Assembly: GCA_963825685.1 (NCBI GenBank)
Contig: CAWGUD010000008.1
Span: 1-64,000, forward strand
Source: JAOUEA01 sp963825685
GTDB taxonomy: Bacteria > Actinomycetota > UBA4738 > HRBIN12
DNA length: 64,000 bases
Direction: 5' to 3'
Under the pieces are notes generated by a model, which saw only the letters and a program-made list of their open reading frames with translations, ran no database searches and had not been told where the DNA came from. Position 1 is the stretch's first letter; each line of letters opens with the position of its first letter. Positions 45,586 through 55,224 of this stretch are shown here, piece by piece. The position numbers and the translations under genes were made by a program.

Positions 45586-48402
45586 TCAGGAGCCATCTTC
45601 TCCATCCTTCGTAGGCCTCGAGGCCAGCACGTGGGCGAGCTGGGCGCGTGAGCGAACGTCGAGCTTGGTGTAGATGCGAGACAGGTTCGCTTCAACGGTC
45701 TTGACGGTGACGAAGAGCGCGGCCGCCACCTCCTTGTTCGACCGACCCTCTCCGACGAGTGCCGCGACCCGCTGCTCGGTGGGGGTGAGCGATCGGCCCG
45801 TCGGAGCGCGGCCGCCGATGCGCGAGAGCCCGCGTCGCGCCTCGTCCATCCAGTGACGTGCCCCGAGATCGGAGAAGATCGCGAGGGCGTCCTGGAGCTG
45901 CTCGCGGGCAGCGCGTTTGCGCTTCGCCCTCCTCGACGTCGAACCGAGAGCCAGGAGAGTGCGTGCGTGCTCGAAAGGGATCGGCACCCGCTCGTGTTCC
46001 GCCACGGCGCCCTCGAGCGAGATGATCGCGTCGGTCAGATCGCCCCGGGAGGCCGCTATCAGGCCTCGGCAGCGCATGCACGAGGCGATCGCGGAAGTCC
46101 GGTCGAGCCGGCGCGCGCGTTCCTCGAGTCGGTCGATGAGCTCCACCGCGTCGTCCGGTCGATCGAGTCGGATCAGCGCCTCGATCTCGTCCCAGATGAA
46201 CCACGTCGACCCTGGCTCCACGACTCCGCCCTCCTCGAGCTCTTGGGCGAGGGGGCCGAGCAATCTGTGGGTCGCGTCCGGTCGGTCGAGCGAGAGCTCG
46301 AGGAGGGCGAGCGCGTGGGAGCCGAGGATCCGCGCCAGCATCACCTCGTGCTGCTTCTCCGACCCGAGCACGGCTTCCGCGTCGGCGCGCGATTCAGCAG
46401 CTTCTCCTCGCGACGCTCGCAGTAGAGCGCGGGCGCCGAGGGCGCACAGACGCTGTGACTCCTGGCCGACCTGGAGCGCCGCCTCGTGAGCCTGCTCCGC
46501 CGACCGGAGCGCGTCGTCCCAGCGACCGGCCCGGAACTCGACGAGTGACAGCAAGGTGAGGACCCATGGCAACCCGCTGTCTTCGGCCTGTTCCTCCGCG
46601 CGATCACGGAGGGTGGTGGCGATCGTCCACGCTCGATCGAGCTCGTCGGTCCAGAGGAGGGCATTGGCGAGACAGTAAGACGGTCTCGCGACGAGCCGAA
46701 TGAACCCGGCAGCCGATTCCTTCTCGACCCCGCGCTCGAGCTCGAGTCTGCCCTCGGGCCGGCCGAGGACGGAGTCTATGATCCCCAGCGTCGCGAGGCC
46801 ACCGACGCCCGCCTCGTCGTTCCCGGTCCGTTCCGCCAGCTCGACCGCGGTTCGGGCGTGGGCCGAGGCGGCAGGGAGATCGGTTCGCATCAGGAGCAAG
46901 CACGATGCGAGCCCCTCCTCGAGCTCGCTGCGGAGTGCGAGGTCGTCGCCTGACTCCGCGAGCGCGTCCCCGTAGAGCTCGAGGGCCGCGATCCGGTCGC
47001 CCTCGTACTCGTGGAGTCTGGCCAACCAGCCCAGGAGTACCGCACGCCTCGCGCCCGACAGGGTCGAACGGAGGGCCTCCTCGAGGAGGACGCGGGCTTG
47101 GCCGATGTCCCCTCCCTCGAATGCAAGGCCTGCCGACCGGACGGTCCGTCGATGGCGATCCTCCTCGAGGTTCGATGGGGTCAGTCGACGGGATCGCTCG
47201 GAGAGCTCGGCGGCGGTCGTCAGAGCACCCCGCGACTCGGCATGCGACGCCGCCTCCTCGAGCGCAGCCGCAACATCGGGATCGGGTCCTGCGGCACCGA
47301 GTGCAAGATGGCGCGCGTGCTCCTCCGGATCGGCGATGAGCTCCGCGAGTCGTCGATGGAGCGTTCGCCTCTCGACCTCCGTTGTGGCTGCATAGAGGTC
47401 GGACGCGAAGAGGGGGTGGGTGAAGCGGATGTCTTCGTGTCGCAACCGGATCACGTTCCCGGCGACGGCGGGCGACAGCAGGAGCTCTGGATCGCCATCC
47501 GTCGCGAGTCGGACAAGGTGGAGGGTCGGCTCGGCGACCGCGGATGCGACGAGGAGGGCTGCACGGGTGTCGGACGGAAGTGCCTCGAGCCGGCCACGCA
47601 CGAGTGCTTCGAGGCTGCCGGGCAAGGACTCGCCGGGCTCCAGGCGGATCGATCCCCGCTCGAGCGCGCGGCCTATCTCAAGTGCGAACAAGGGGTTGCC
47701 CCCTGAGAGCTCATGGACCCGGCGCAGTTCCTGGCGTGGGATCGTCGAGCCGAGCTGGTCGCGCAGGAAGCGGTGGAGGGATCCCAGGTCGAGCGGACGA
47801 ACGGGGATCCGGCGGAACCGCTCGCTGGCGAGCGCGTCTTGGAGATGGAGGCCGTCGGGCTCATCGGCCTCCGATGACTCGGTCCTCGCCGTGAGGAGGA
47901 AGGCGACGGCTTCACTGTTCAGTCGGCGGAGGATGAACTCAAGCACGAACGCGGTTGGAGGATCGAGCCATTGTGCGTCGTCCACGGCGACGACCACCGG
48001 CCCCTGTGAGGCGAGGCCGCGCATCATCCCCAACACCGCGAGCGCGATCGCCCGTTGATCCGGGGGTGGCCCCTCCGGCTCCTCGAGGAGGAGGGCGACC
48101 GAGAGCGCGCGCCGCCGCGGGGTCGGGAGTGCCGCCAGGCCGTCGTCGAGCGCCGGCTCGAGCAGATCGCCCAGAGCTGAGAAGGAGAGGTGTGCCTCCG
48201 TCGACGTCGGTCGGGCCGCCAACACCCGGTAGGAGCGTGCCGAAGCGAGTTCGAGGCCGCGATCCCACAGCGTGGTCTTGCCGATACCCGCCTCTCCGGT
48301 TATCAAGAGGACGCCGGGGAGCGCCTCCGGGGCACCGAAGAACTCGCGGAGGGCCATCAGCTCCTCTGCGCGCCCGACCAACTGACGGTCCTCGGTGCTC
48401 AC
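45586..48402 (-). CDS. Large ATP-binding LuxR-family (LAL/MalT-like) transcriptional regulator
   Basis: A 938-residue regulator. An N-terminal AAA-type ATPase (Walker A LITGEAGIGKTTLW at about 31-44; Walker B VVVAVDDAQWLD) is followed by about 500 residues of helical tetratricopeptide-like repeats. The C-terminal LuxR helix-turn-helix is LTPTEQRVAALVGEGRSNKE then VAAALFVTVKTVEANLSRIY. LAL proteins bind ATP and an inducer before activating transcription. The GTG at 48402 (MSTEDRQLVGRAEELMALRE) matches the family; an upstream ATG at 48534 would overlap the divergent small gene. The target is unknown, but the divergent secreted-protein gene is 126 bases away. Confidence 0.88.
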   Translation of the reverse strand: MSTEDRQLVGRAEELMALREFFGAPEALPGVLLITGEAGIGKTTLWDRGLELASARSYRVLAARPTSTEAHLSFSALGDLLEPALDDGLAALPTPRRRALSVALLLEEPEGPPPDQRAIALAVLGMMRGLASQGPVVVAVDDAQWLDPPTAFVLEFILRRLNSEAVAFLLTARTESSEADEPDGLHLQDALASERFRRIPVRPLDLGSLHRFLRDQLGSTIPRQELRRVHELSGGNPLFALEIGRALERGSIRLEPGESLPGSLEALVRGRLEALPSDTRAALLVASAVAEPTLHLVRLATDGDPELLLSPAVAGNVIRLRHEDIRFTHPLFASDLYAATTEVERRTLHRRLAELIADPEEHARHLALGAAGPDPDVAAALEEAASHAESRGALTTAAELSERSRRLTPSNLEEDRHRRTVRSAGLAFEGGDIGQARVLLEEALRSTLSGARRAVLLGWLARLHEYEGDRIAALELYGDALAESGDDLALRSELEEGLASCLLLMRTDLPAASAHARTAVELAERTGNDEAGVGGLATLGIIDSVLGRPEGRLELERGVEKESAAGFIRLVARPSYCLANALLWTDELDRAWTIATTLRDRAEEQAEDSGLPWVLTLLSLVEFRAGRWDDALRSAEQAHEAALQVGQESQRLCALGARALLRASRGEAAESRADAEAVLGSEKQHEVMLARILGSHALALLELSLDRPDATHRLLGPLAQELEEGGVVEPGSTWFIWDEIEALIRLDRPDDAVELIDRLEERARRLDRTSAIASCMRCRGLIAASRGDLTDAIISLEGAVAEHERVPIPFEHARTLLALGSTSRRAKRKRAAREQLQDALAIFSDLGARHWMDEARRGLSRIGGRAPTGRSLTPTEQRVAALVGEGRSNKEVAAALFVTVKTVEANLSRIYTKLDVRSRAQLAHVLASRPTKDGEDGS

Positions 48403-48528
48403 CGCTCGTCCATAGCACGCTTCCCGCCGGCACGCGAGTCGCGTGTCGAACGGGTTAAGCGTGGGGGTTTCCCAGATTCCGGCCGAAGCCCTTCCTCCTA
48501 GGGTCAAGATCGACCAAGGAGGTTCTCG

Positions 48529-48780
48529 ATGCAACGATCCAAGAAGGTGGCGCTACTCGCGGTGCTGATGATCGCAGCAACGTGGCCGACGAGCCCGTCG
48601 GCCGGAGCATCTGCCCACCCGAGGGGTGGTGTCGTGTCCGCTTCGTTCTATGCGTATGATTCCGCGACCCGGCTCTCGCTGAACGTGCGTCGTTCCCGGT
48701 TCGATGCGAGCGATGGCCTGCAACGCTGGGAGGTGTGGCTGCTCGCCATGGATCCGAGCCCTGGTGGCCCCAGCCGATAG
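48529..48780 (+). CDS. Small secreted protein, probably truncated
   Basis: An 83-residue product with signal peptide KKVALLAVLMIAATWPTSPS...ASA and a short mature part (GGVVSASFYAYDSATRLSLN). A strong AAGGAGG precedes the ATG. The remaining mature sequence is too short to identify and the region just after it is gene debris, so it is probably the 5' end of a broken gene. Divergent from the LAL regulator. Confidence 0.5.
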   Translation: MQRSKKVALLAVLMIAATWPTSPSAGASAHPRGGVVSASFYAYDSATRLSLNVRRSRFDASDGLQRWEVWLLAMDPSPGGPSR

Positions 48781-48825
48781 GCGGAGTCGAACTGGGCATC
48801 GGCGGTACCTTCCTGGGCCGGGTGC

Positions 48826-49003
48826 TCAAGGATCGGGGTCGGCGCCCGATTCGAGCGCCTCGATCTCAGCAGCCCACAGCTCGACGAGCGAGGTCGAGAC
48901 GGTCACGTCCTGCACCGAGTGTGGGCCCGCTCCGATCCGATCGAGCAGCGCGATGGCCGTCCTGAGCGCGTCTGCGTCCCGGCCGTTCCCGGTTGGTAGA
49001 CTC
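48826..49003 (-). pseudogene. Gene-tail fragment ending beside tRNA-Arg
   Basis: Reading from the tRNA toward 48826 the frame is open: GNGRDADALRTAIALLDRIG, then SVQDVTVSTSLVELWAAEIE and ALESGADPDP before TGA. There is no start codon, and the frame runs into the tRNA-Arg gene. It resembles the fragment at 45434-45582. Confidence 0.45.
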
Positions 49004-49012
49004 CCAGCCCCT

Positions 49013-49087
<75 letters not shown>

Positions 49088-49232
49088 CTCCCACTCCTCC
49101 CATCCTCGTCCTGCTCCGACTGCGATGCTCGGTCTCGCAACTGTGGGACCTTCCGCCGACCTCGACGTCGCGTGCGCGCTGCATCGCTCGAGACGAGACG
49201 AACAGCTGCAGCGGAACAGGGAGGTGGGTGTC

Positions 49233-49640
49233 ATGTGGATACACCGAGGACTCCTCGTGGTGGCGGTCGCGTGCCTAGCGCTCGTCCAAGCGCAGCCCGT
49301 GTCGGCGGCTCCGGGCGACCTCGACTCGGGTTCGGAGGCGATGGTCATCGTGGAAGCGGTCTCCGGGACGGCGGTGACCCTGCACGATGGACGGATCGTC
49401 GTCGGGGGCTCGACGTTCTCGGCCGGTCTCGCACAGCTCGAGGCGTCGAGGATCCGAGCCAACGGCACGCTCGACGTCGGGTTCAGCGGCGACGGCCGGG
49501 CGCAGGCGTCGTTCAACGGCGATGTCTACGGCCGGACGTCGCGGTGCAGAGCGACGGCAAGGTCATGTGGCCGGCACGAAGCAACGGTTCGACCCGTTCA
49601 CCGAGTGCGCATGTGTCGCCGTTCCTCTCGCGGCAGGCGC
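49233..49640 (+). pseudogene. Truncated, frameshifted secreted delta-60 repeat protein
   Basis: ATG at 49233 with AGGGAGGTGG upstream. The signal peptide is RGLLVVAVACLALVQAQPVSA; one delta-60 repeat follows (GRIVVGGSTF, then GTLDVGFSGDGRAQASFNGD). From about 49535 the frame shifts and the next repeat continues in another (DVAVQSDGKVM), then VAGTKQRFDPFTECACVAV in a third, before similarity ends. It is a relative of the complete gene at 43965-45224. Confidence 0.6.
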
Positions 49641-49649
49641 GGCACGGCG

Positions 49650-50160
49650 ATACGATGCGGCAAGGTCACGACTTCACTGACGGTCTTGACCGCGACGAAC
49701 CGCGCGTTGCAAGCCGAGGCACGCTCGGGTATCGACCGGAGCGAGCGCAGCTGCTCGAGATGGAGCCGGAGCGACAACGCATCCTGGCCGACCCGAGAGC
49801 CGCGCTGGAGCTCTACGCGGCGGAGATGCCTCAGGCGGACCGCGACGTCCTCCGAACGCATCCGCGGATCGAAGCCATGTCGCGGACGCGATGCGAGAAG
49901 CCGTGGTGGCCGTCCAGTGAAGGATGGCTCGACGACTCGGTCGCCTACGCCGAGCCGTGGGGTTTCGACCCAGGATCGATCACCGTTCCCGTGAGCATCT
50001 GGCACGGCGCGTGACGACACGGCGTCCCCGCTCGCGCACGGCCGATGGCTCGCGACGGAGCATCGAAGCCGCCGAGCTTCGCGTGCTCGACGGCGGTCAC
50101 TACGCACCTCTCGTCGCCCTCCACCAGGTCGTGGGCGCTGGCTGCGCGAGCGATCACGAG
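49650..50160 (+). pseudogene. Frameshifted alpha/beta hydrolase fragment
   Basis: Codons from about 49690 read ERQRILADPRAALELYAAEM, then PWGFDPGSITVPVSIWHG, a typical C-terminal half of a small alpha/beta hydrolase. After a one-base slip near 50013 the acid-His region continues DDTASPLAHGRWLATEH, and after another slip AELRVLDGGHYAPLVALHQV supplies the His motif. The nucleophile half is missing. It runs on from the delta-60 remnant, so two broken genes abut. Confidence 0.55.
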
Positions 50161-50236
50161 TCCATCGTAGCGTCGGTGACGCGCTCGCTCGATTCCTCGC
50201 CGACCGCTCGCGCCGTCGGGTGTTCGGAGCGGGCGT

Positions 50237-50505
50237 CTACGAGCGGCGGTCCGAGCACCGGCTCCGTACGACCCCAGGTCCGCGAGCAGGCCCAGAACGA
50301 CGAACACCCATCCGAGGAACGAGACGCCCTCGACCGGGTTGTAGACGAGCACATAGAGGAACGTCGTCCACGGCAGGAAGATCAGCCCAAGGAGCGGCAC
50401 GATCCACTCGTCGAACGCACGGTCGACGAGGTTCGTGAACAACCACGTGAACCCGAGCGCGACCCGCGGCCCGATCAGGGCCATCAGCACGATCAGACAT
50501 CCCAT
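50237..50505 (-). CDS. Small conserved actinobacterial-type membrane protein
   Basis: The ATG at 50505 begins MGCLIVLMALIGPRVALGFT, followed by two further hydrophobic segments (WIVPLLGLIFLPWTTFLYVL and GVSFLGWVFVVLGLLADLG). About 85 residues are membrane protein; after GSYGAG the reading becomes arginine-rich. In its own frame the stop lies far away at 49945, but a one-base shift near 50260 gives a stop at 50237, closer to the expected length. I therefore place the end at 50237 with low certainty. Function unknown. Divergent from the MFS gene. Confidence 0.6.
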
Positions 50506-50576
50506 CTCGTCGAACTCCCCCCAGCTCGTGGACGACGCCCACGAAGGCTACCCCACGTTCACTAAGCTCGGGAACC

Positions 50577-51875
50577 GTGACCAGGCTCGCCCGCCTCGGC
50601 ATCGTCAAGCCGCTCGCGATCCGTGATTTCCGACTGCTCTGGCTCGGCACGATCGTCTCGTTCCTCGGTGACGGCGTCTACGTCGTCGCGATCGCCTGGC
50701 AGGTGTACGACCAGTGGAACCGACCCGGGGCCCTCGCGGGCGTCGGCATCGCGTGGAGCCTTCCCCAGGTGGCGCTCGTGTTGCTCTCGGGCGTGCTCTC
50801 CGACCGGTTCGACCGCAGGAAACTGCTGATCGCGGCAGACGTGATCCGGGGCCTCTCGATCGCCGCGCTCGCAACGCTCGTCACCCTCGAGGTGCTCGAG
50901 CTGTGGCAGGTCTATGCCTTGGTCGTGTGCTTCGGCGTCGGGCAGTCCTTGTACGGGCCGGCGCACAACTCGATCCTGCCCGATCTGGTGCCCAAGGAGA
51001 TGCTCGTGCAAGCGAACTCCCTGGCGCAGTTCTCGCGCCCGTTCGCGATGACCTTGCTGGGTCCCGCCCTCGGGGGACTGCTGGTCGGCACGGTCGGCGC
51101 AGGTGTCGCGTTCTACGTCGACGCCGGCACGTTCGCGTTCTCGGCTCTGATGCTGCTGCTGATGCGCGGGGTCGCTCGGACGGCGCCCGAGGGAGGGCAT
51201 GCGTCGGTCTGGCACGACGCCCGCGAGGGTCTCCGATTCGTGTTCCAGCGGCCGTGGCTGTGGGCGGGCATGGCGGCCGCCACGATCAGCCTGCTCTGCG
51301 TGTGGGGCCCGTGGGAGGTGCTCGTGCCCTACCTCGTCAAGAACGAGCTCGGGGGCAGCGCCGCTTCACTCGGGCTCGTCTTCGCCGCCGGGGGTGCCGG
51401 CGCCGTGGTCGCGGCGGTGACGATGGGACAGCGCGACCTGCCGCGCCGCCCGATCACGCTCCTCTACTGGGCCTGGGCGATCTCGGCGTTCGCGATGATC
51501 GGCTTCGGGGTCTCCGGCTCGATCTGGCAGGCGATGCTCGCGAGCTTCGTCATGGAATCGGGCATCACGGTGCTGCTGGTGCTCTGGTACACGCTGCTGC
51601 AGCGCCTCGTGCCGTCGTCGATCCTGGGACGGGTCTCGTCCCTCGACTGGCTGATCTCGGTCGCCGGCGTCCCGTTGTCGTTCGCACTCGTCGGCCCGCT
51701 CGCAGAGGCGGTCGGCACGCGCGGCACGTTGATCCTCGCGGGAGCGGTCGGGGGCAGCGTGATCCTGCTCTTCCTCTACCTCGTGCCGGGGTCGCGCGCT
51801 CCCGAACGAGACGGATCGGTCGAGGCTACGAGACCGGCGGATCCGCTCACCGAACGTTCATCGAGCCCGGCGTAG
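50577..51875 (+). CDS. MFS exporter (enterobactin-exporter/MFS_3-like)
   Basis: A 432-residue transporter with about 12 helices. The start PLAIRDFRLLWLGTIVSFLG and the loop GVLSDRFDRRKLLIAADVIR between helices 2 and 3 carry the MFS motif A equivalent. SLYGPAHNSILPDLVPKEML and RPFAMTLLGPALGGLLVG are typical of the EntS-like MFS_3 group of drug or siderophore exporters. The substrate cannot be predicted. GTG start at 50577. The aldo/keto reductase gene follows after 10 bases. Confidence 0.9.
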   Translation: MTRLARLGIVKPLAIRDFRLLWLGTIVSFLGDGVYVVAIAWQVYDQWNRPGALAGVGIAWSLPQVALVLLSGVLSDRFDRRKLLIAADVIRGLSIAALATLVTLEVLELWQVYALVVCFGVGQSLYGPAHNSILPDLVPKEMLVQANSLAQFSRPFAMTLLGPALGGLLVGTVGAGVAFYVDAGTFAFSALMLLLMRGVARTAPEGGHASVWHDAREGLRFVFQRPWLWAGMAAATISLLCVWGPWEVLVPYLVKNELGGSAASLGLVFAAGGAGAVVAAVTMGQRDLPRRPITLLYWAWAISAFAMIGFGVSGSIWQAMLASFVMESGITVLLVLWYTLLQRLVPSSILGRVSSLDWLISVAGVPLSFALVGPLAEAVGTRGTLILAGAVGGSVILLFLYLVPGSRAPERDGSVEATRPADPLTERSSSPA

Positions 51876-51885
51876 ACTCGTCGTC

Positions 51886-52857
51886 ATGGAGTACACCCAC
51901 GTCGGCCGGCTCGGCCTCGTCGTCTCCCGGCTGTGCCTCGGCACGATGAACTTCGGCCCGCACACATCGGAGGCCGACTCCCACACGATCATGGATGCCG
52001 CGATCGCCAACGGCATCAACTTCTTCGACACCGCCAACGTGTACGGACGTCACCTGGGCGTGGGTGCCACCGAGGAGATCATCGGACGCTGGATCGCCAA
52101 GGGCAGCGGCCGCCGCGACAAGGTCGTGCTCGCCACGAAGGTCTACGGCACGATGGGCGACTGGCCGAACGAGTCGCGCCTCTCGAAGCTCGCGATCGTC
52201 CGCCAGTGCGAGGAGTCGCTCCGCCGTCTCGGCACCGATCGCATCGATCTCTATCAGATGCACCACATCGACCGGAACGCGTGGTGGGACGAGATCTGGG
52301 AGGCGATGGATCAGCTCAAGCGCACGGGCAAGATCCTCTACGTCGGGTCTTCCAACTTCGCGGGGTGGCACATCGCCCGTGCCAACGAGATCGCCGGGTA
52401 CCGACACTCGCTGGGCCTCGCGACCGAGCAGTCGCTCTACAACCTCACCGCTCGGACCCTCGAGCTCGAGGTGATCCCGGCGCTCATCGAGTACGGCATG
52501 GGCTTGATCCCGTCGAGCCCACTCTCGGGTGGGCTGCTCGCCGGTGCCCTCTCGAAGGTGGAGGAGGGTCGTCGAGGCACCGAGTACATGCAGGGGGAGA
52601 TCGAGGCGCACCGCTCGACGTTGGAGCGGTGGGAGGCTCTGTGTGCCGAGATGGGCGAGGACCCGGCTCACGTCGCCCTCGCGTGGCTCCTGCACCAGCC
52701 GGGCGTCACCGCCCCGATCATCGGGCCGCGCACCGAGGAACAGCTGTTGCACGCGATGCACGCGCTCGACATCAAGCTCCCCGCCGACGTGCTCGCGAAG
52801 CTCGACGAGATCTTCCCCGGCCCGGGCGGACCGGCGCCCGAAGCCTACGCCTGGTAG
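51886..52857 (+). CDS. Aldo/keto reductase
   Basis: A 323-residue NADPH-dependent carbonyl reductase of the AKR (beta/alpha)8 fold. The catalytic tetrad is visible: Asp and Tyr in NFFDTANVYGR, Lys in VVLATKVYG, His in LYQMHHID. VGSSNFAGWHIARA and the C-terminal GVTAPIIGPRTEEQL bind NADPH. The group resembles the voltage-channel beta-subunit/YghZ-like AKRs. It is probably co-transcribed with the MFS exporter; convergent with the mannosyltransferase gene (13-nt overlap). Confidence 0.93.
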   Translation: MEYTHVGRLGLVVSRLCLGTMNFGPHTSEADSHTIMDAAIANGINFFDTANVYGRHLGVGATEEIIGRWIAKGSGRRDKVVLATKVYGTMGDWPNESRLSKLAIVRQCEESLRRLGTDRIDLYQMHHIDRNAWWDEIWEAMDQLKRTGKILYVGSSNFAGWHIARANEIAGYRHSLGLATEQSLYNLTARTLELEVIPALIEYGMGLIPSSPLSGGLLAGALSKVEEGRRGTEYMQGEIEAHRSTLERWEALCAEMGEDPAHVALAWLLHQPGVTAPIIGPRTEEQLLHAMHALDIKLPADVLAKLDEIFPGPGGPAPEAYAW

Positions 52858-54416
52858 GCGTTCGGCCGGGGCTCGGCGCGGGTCAGCAGCACGTCCTCGG
52901 TCTCGGCATCGAGCGGCACGTCGTGCTTCAGGCGCAGGTACAGGTCGCGCAGGAACCAGACGAGCACGATCACCAGGATCGGATGACCGATCGCCAGGTC
53001 GACGTGCATCCATTCGGGCAGGCGGAAGTTCTCGGTGGTGAGCTGGGCCGTGACGAGCGCGATGAACGAGAACTCCAGCGTCCGACGTGGCACGCGCGGC
53101 AGGGCCCATGCCACGGGCAGGATCCACGCGAAGTACCAGGGGAACAGCGTCGGGGAGAACAGCATCATCAGCAGGAACGACCATCCCCACGCAGCGGCGA
53201 GGAAGGAGACCGAGCCCTCCTTGGCGTGTCGCACGACCTGACGCAGGATCGTGAACAGGCCCGCGGCGAGCGCCGCGAACATGCCGAGGCGGGCGAGCAC
53301 GATGCCGACGGTGGCGCCGAGATCGCCGGCGACCACGGTGCCCGCCGCCTCGAAGATGCGCTCGACCAGGGCGGGCGGAGCGATCCAGGAGCCGTGTTGC
53401 ACGAGCTCCACCATGCCGAGCGTGGGGTTCGATCGCTGCATGAACGGCACGACGGCGATGAATCCGATGCCCACGACGGTGCCGATGTGTGCGGCCGCGA
53501 CCTTCCAGCGCCGTGAAGGCTCTGCGCGGGTCACGACGTAGGCGATCAGCAGGACGAGCGGCACCGCCGCGGAGATCTTCACGAGGGCGCCCACCGTGAG
53601 CGCCACGGTTGCGGGAAGCTCTCGCTGCGTGGCGACGAAGTAGATCGCGGCAGCGACGGCGAGCATGACGAGCACGTCGACGTGGCCGCCGCCGACCGTG
53701 TGGAACAGGACGATCGGGTTCAGTCCGATCATCGCGGCCGCGTACGCCTGCCGTTGGGGCCGCACACGGCCGACGAGCCGGACCACGAACCACAACGAGC
53801 CGAGGCTGGCCGCGACCGCCACGGCGCGGAACGCCTCGATCACGTCGACCAGGCCACGGAACACCGCGGTGATCGCGGCCGCGAGCCACACGAACACCGG
53901 GCCGTAGACCGAGGGGGTGTCGCGCCATCCATCCCAGACGAACCGCGAGATGTCGTTGGCCGGGAAGTCCGCCGGGGTGCTCACGTACGGGTTCTGTCCG
54001 TAGCGGCTGAGGATGCGGCCGTAGAAGGCGTAGCTGAACACGTCGCGGGACAGCAGCAGGGGCAGCATCAGCACGACGACGTGGTACGCCACCGCCATCC
54101 ACACGATGGTGCGGGTCGACACCTGGCCGCGTTCGGCCGCCCACAGGACGAGCAGGAACGCCACCCCCGCCGCGATCATCGCGACGAACCCGATCACGAT
54201 CAGCACGCCGTGCGGCAACCGGTCGAGGAACAGCAGGCCGGCGAGGACGCCGATCGGGCCGTTGCCCTGACTCTCCGGCAGCACCGGGTGGTACGGGGAT
54301 CTGGGGGTCGCCGCGATCAGGGCGACGGCGCTGAAGGTGGCGACCGAAGCGGTGATCGCCCGGCGACCGGTGAGCCAGCCGTCGACCGAGCGTTGCAGGG
54401 CCTGAACGCGAGACAT
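52845..54416 (-). CDS. Membrane mannosyltransferase, GT87/MptB-like
   Basis: A 523-residue protein with 12 or more membrane helices. The acidic loop after the early helices reads LLSRDVFSYAFYGRILSRYG then QNPYVSTPADF, the signature of polyprenol-phosphate-mannose-dependent alpha-1,6-mannosyltransferases, with catalytic Asp in SRDVFSY. PSVYGPVFVWLAA and GGGHVDVLVMLAVAAA are conserved too. It would build a mannan or glycolipid on the outer leaflet. Whether the cell makes lipomannan is not shown. The ATG at 54416 gives MSRVQALQRSVDGWLTG. Confidence 0.83.
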   Translation of the reverse strand: MSRVQALQRSVDGWLTGRRAITASVATFSAVALIAATPRSPYHPVLPESQGNGPIGVLAGLLFLDRLPHGVLIVIGFVAMIAAGVAFLLVLWAAERGQVSTRTIVWMAVAYHVVVLMLPLLLSRDVFSYAFYGRILSRYGQNPYVSTPADFPANDISRFVWDGWRDTPSVYGPVFVWLAAAITAVFRGLVDVIEAFRAVAVAASLGSLWFVVRLVGRVRPQRQAYAAAMIGLNPIVLFHTVGGGHVDVLVMLAVAAAIYFVATQRELPATVALTVGALVKISAAVPLVLLIAYVVTRAEPSRRWKVAAAHIGTVVGIGFIAVVPFMQRSNPTLGMVELVQHGSWIAPPALVERIFEAAGTVVAGDLGATVGIVLARLGMFAALAAGLFTILRQVVRHAKEGSVSFLAAAWGWSFLLMMLFSPTLFPWYFAWILPVAWALPRVPRRTLEFSFIALVTAQLTTENFRLPEWMHVDLAIGHPILVIVLVWFLRDLYLRLKHDVPLDAETEDVLLTRAEPRPNAYQA

Positions 54417-54441
54417 GTGCGCCCGAGCTTACGGGAAGTCG

Positions 54442-55224
54442 TCAGGTCCGCGCTACGCCGAGCGAGGCCTCGATCTCCCGTGCGGCGGCGGTGACCGCAG
54501 GTGCGTATCGCCGAGCGCCGATACGCGAGAGGCGCGACGTCGGTCCCGAGATCGAGACCACCGCCACGAGTTCATCGTGGTGGCCGACGACGGGCGCGCT
54601 CACCGAGCCCACGCCGTCCTCCCGCTCGCCCGCGCTCGATGCCCACCCCTGTCGCCGGACGGATGCGAGTTGGCGATGCAGTCGTTCCTCGACGGGCGTC
54701 GCCGCCGTGAGGGCTCGTGCCATGGCGACGAGCTCACTGCGCGTCGGTTCCGCCGTCCATGCCATGAACACCTTGCCTGCTGAGCCGACCCAGATGGGCA
54801 GCTCCGTTCCGACGGGTACGAACGTGCGCAGCTCGCTCGAGGACTCCACGCCGTCGACGCAGACCCGCCCCCCGAGCGAGCGGACGTAGAGCTGCGCGCT
54901 CTCGCCGGTGGTCTCGGCCAGACGCTCCAGGGCGGGATGCGCCACTGCGCGCAATGACGGTTCCTGCAGGGAGGCGGCGGCGATCTGCAGCAGTCTGGGG
55001 CCGAGTCGGTAGCCCCATCCACCGACGTGTTCGATCATGCCGTGGACTTCGAGGGAGCCGAGCAACCGATGGGCGGTTGTGCGTGGGAGACCGGTCGCCG
55101 CCACGACCCCCGCATGGGTCCTCGCGCCATGCTGGACGGCATCGATCACGGCCACGCTCCGATCGAGGACGCCGACGGACGTCTCGGCGATACGGCGTAC
55201 ACCTTGGGCATCTGATACCTTCAT
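54442..55224 (-). CDS. IclR-family regulator, NdgR/LtbR-like, divergent from leuCD
   Basis: A 260-residue regulator. The N-terminal winged helix is VLDRSVAVIDAVQHGARTHA then GVVAATGLPRTTAHRLLGSL; the C-terminal effector domain includes RLAETTGESAQLYVRSLGG and GSAGKVFMAW. IclR proteins with this neighbourhood regulate leuCD and other amino-acid genes in actinobacteria. The ATG at 55224 is one base from the first operator repeat and has no Shine-Dalgarno, so the mRNA may be leaderless. A longer upstream reading would run across the operator and is rejected. Confidence 0.9.
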   Translation of the reverse strand: MKVSDAQGVRRIAETSVGVLDRSVAVIDAVQHGARTHAGVVAATGLPRTTAHRLLGSLEVHGMIEHVGGWGYRLGPRLLQIAAASLQEPSLRAVAHPALERLAETTGESAQLYVRSLGGRVCVDGVESSSELRTFVPVGTELPIWVGSAGKVFMAWTAEPTRSELVAMARALTAATPVEERLHRQLASVRRQGWASSAGEREDGVGSVSAPVVGHHDELVAVVSISGPTSRLSRIGARRYAPAVTAAAREIEASLGVART

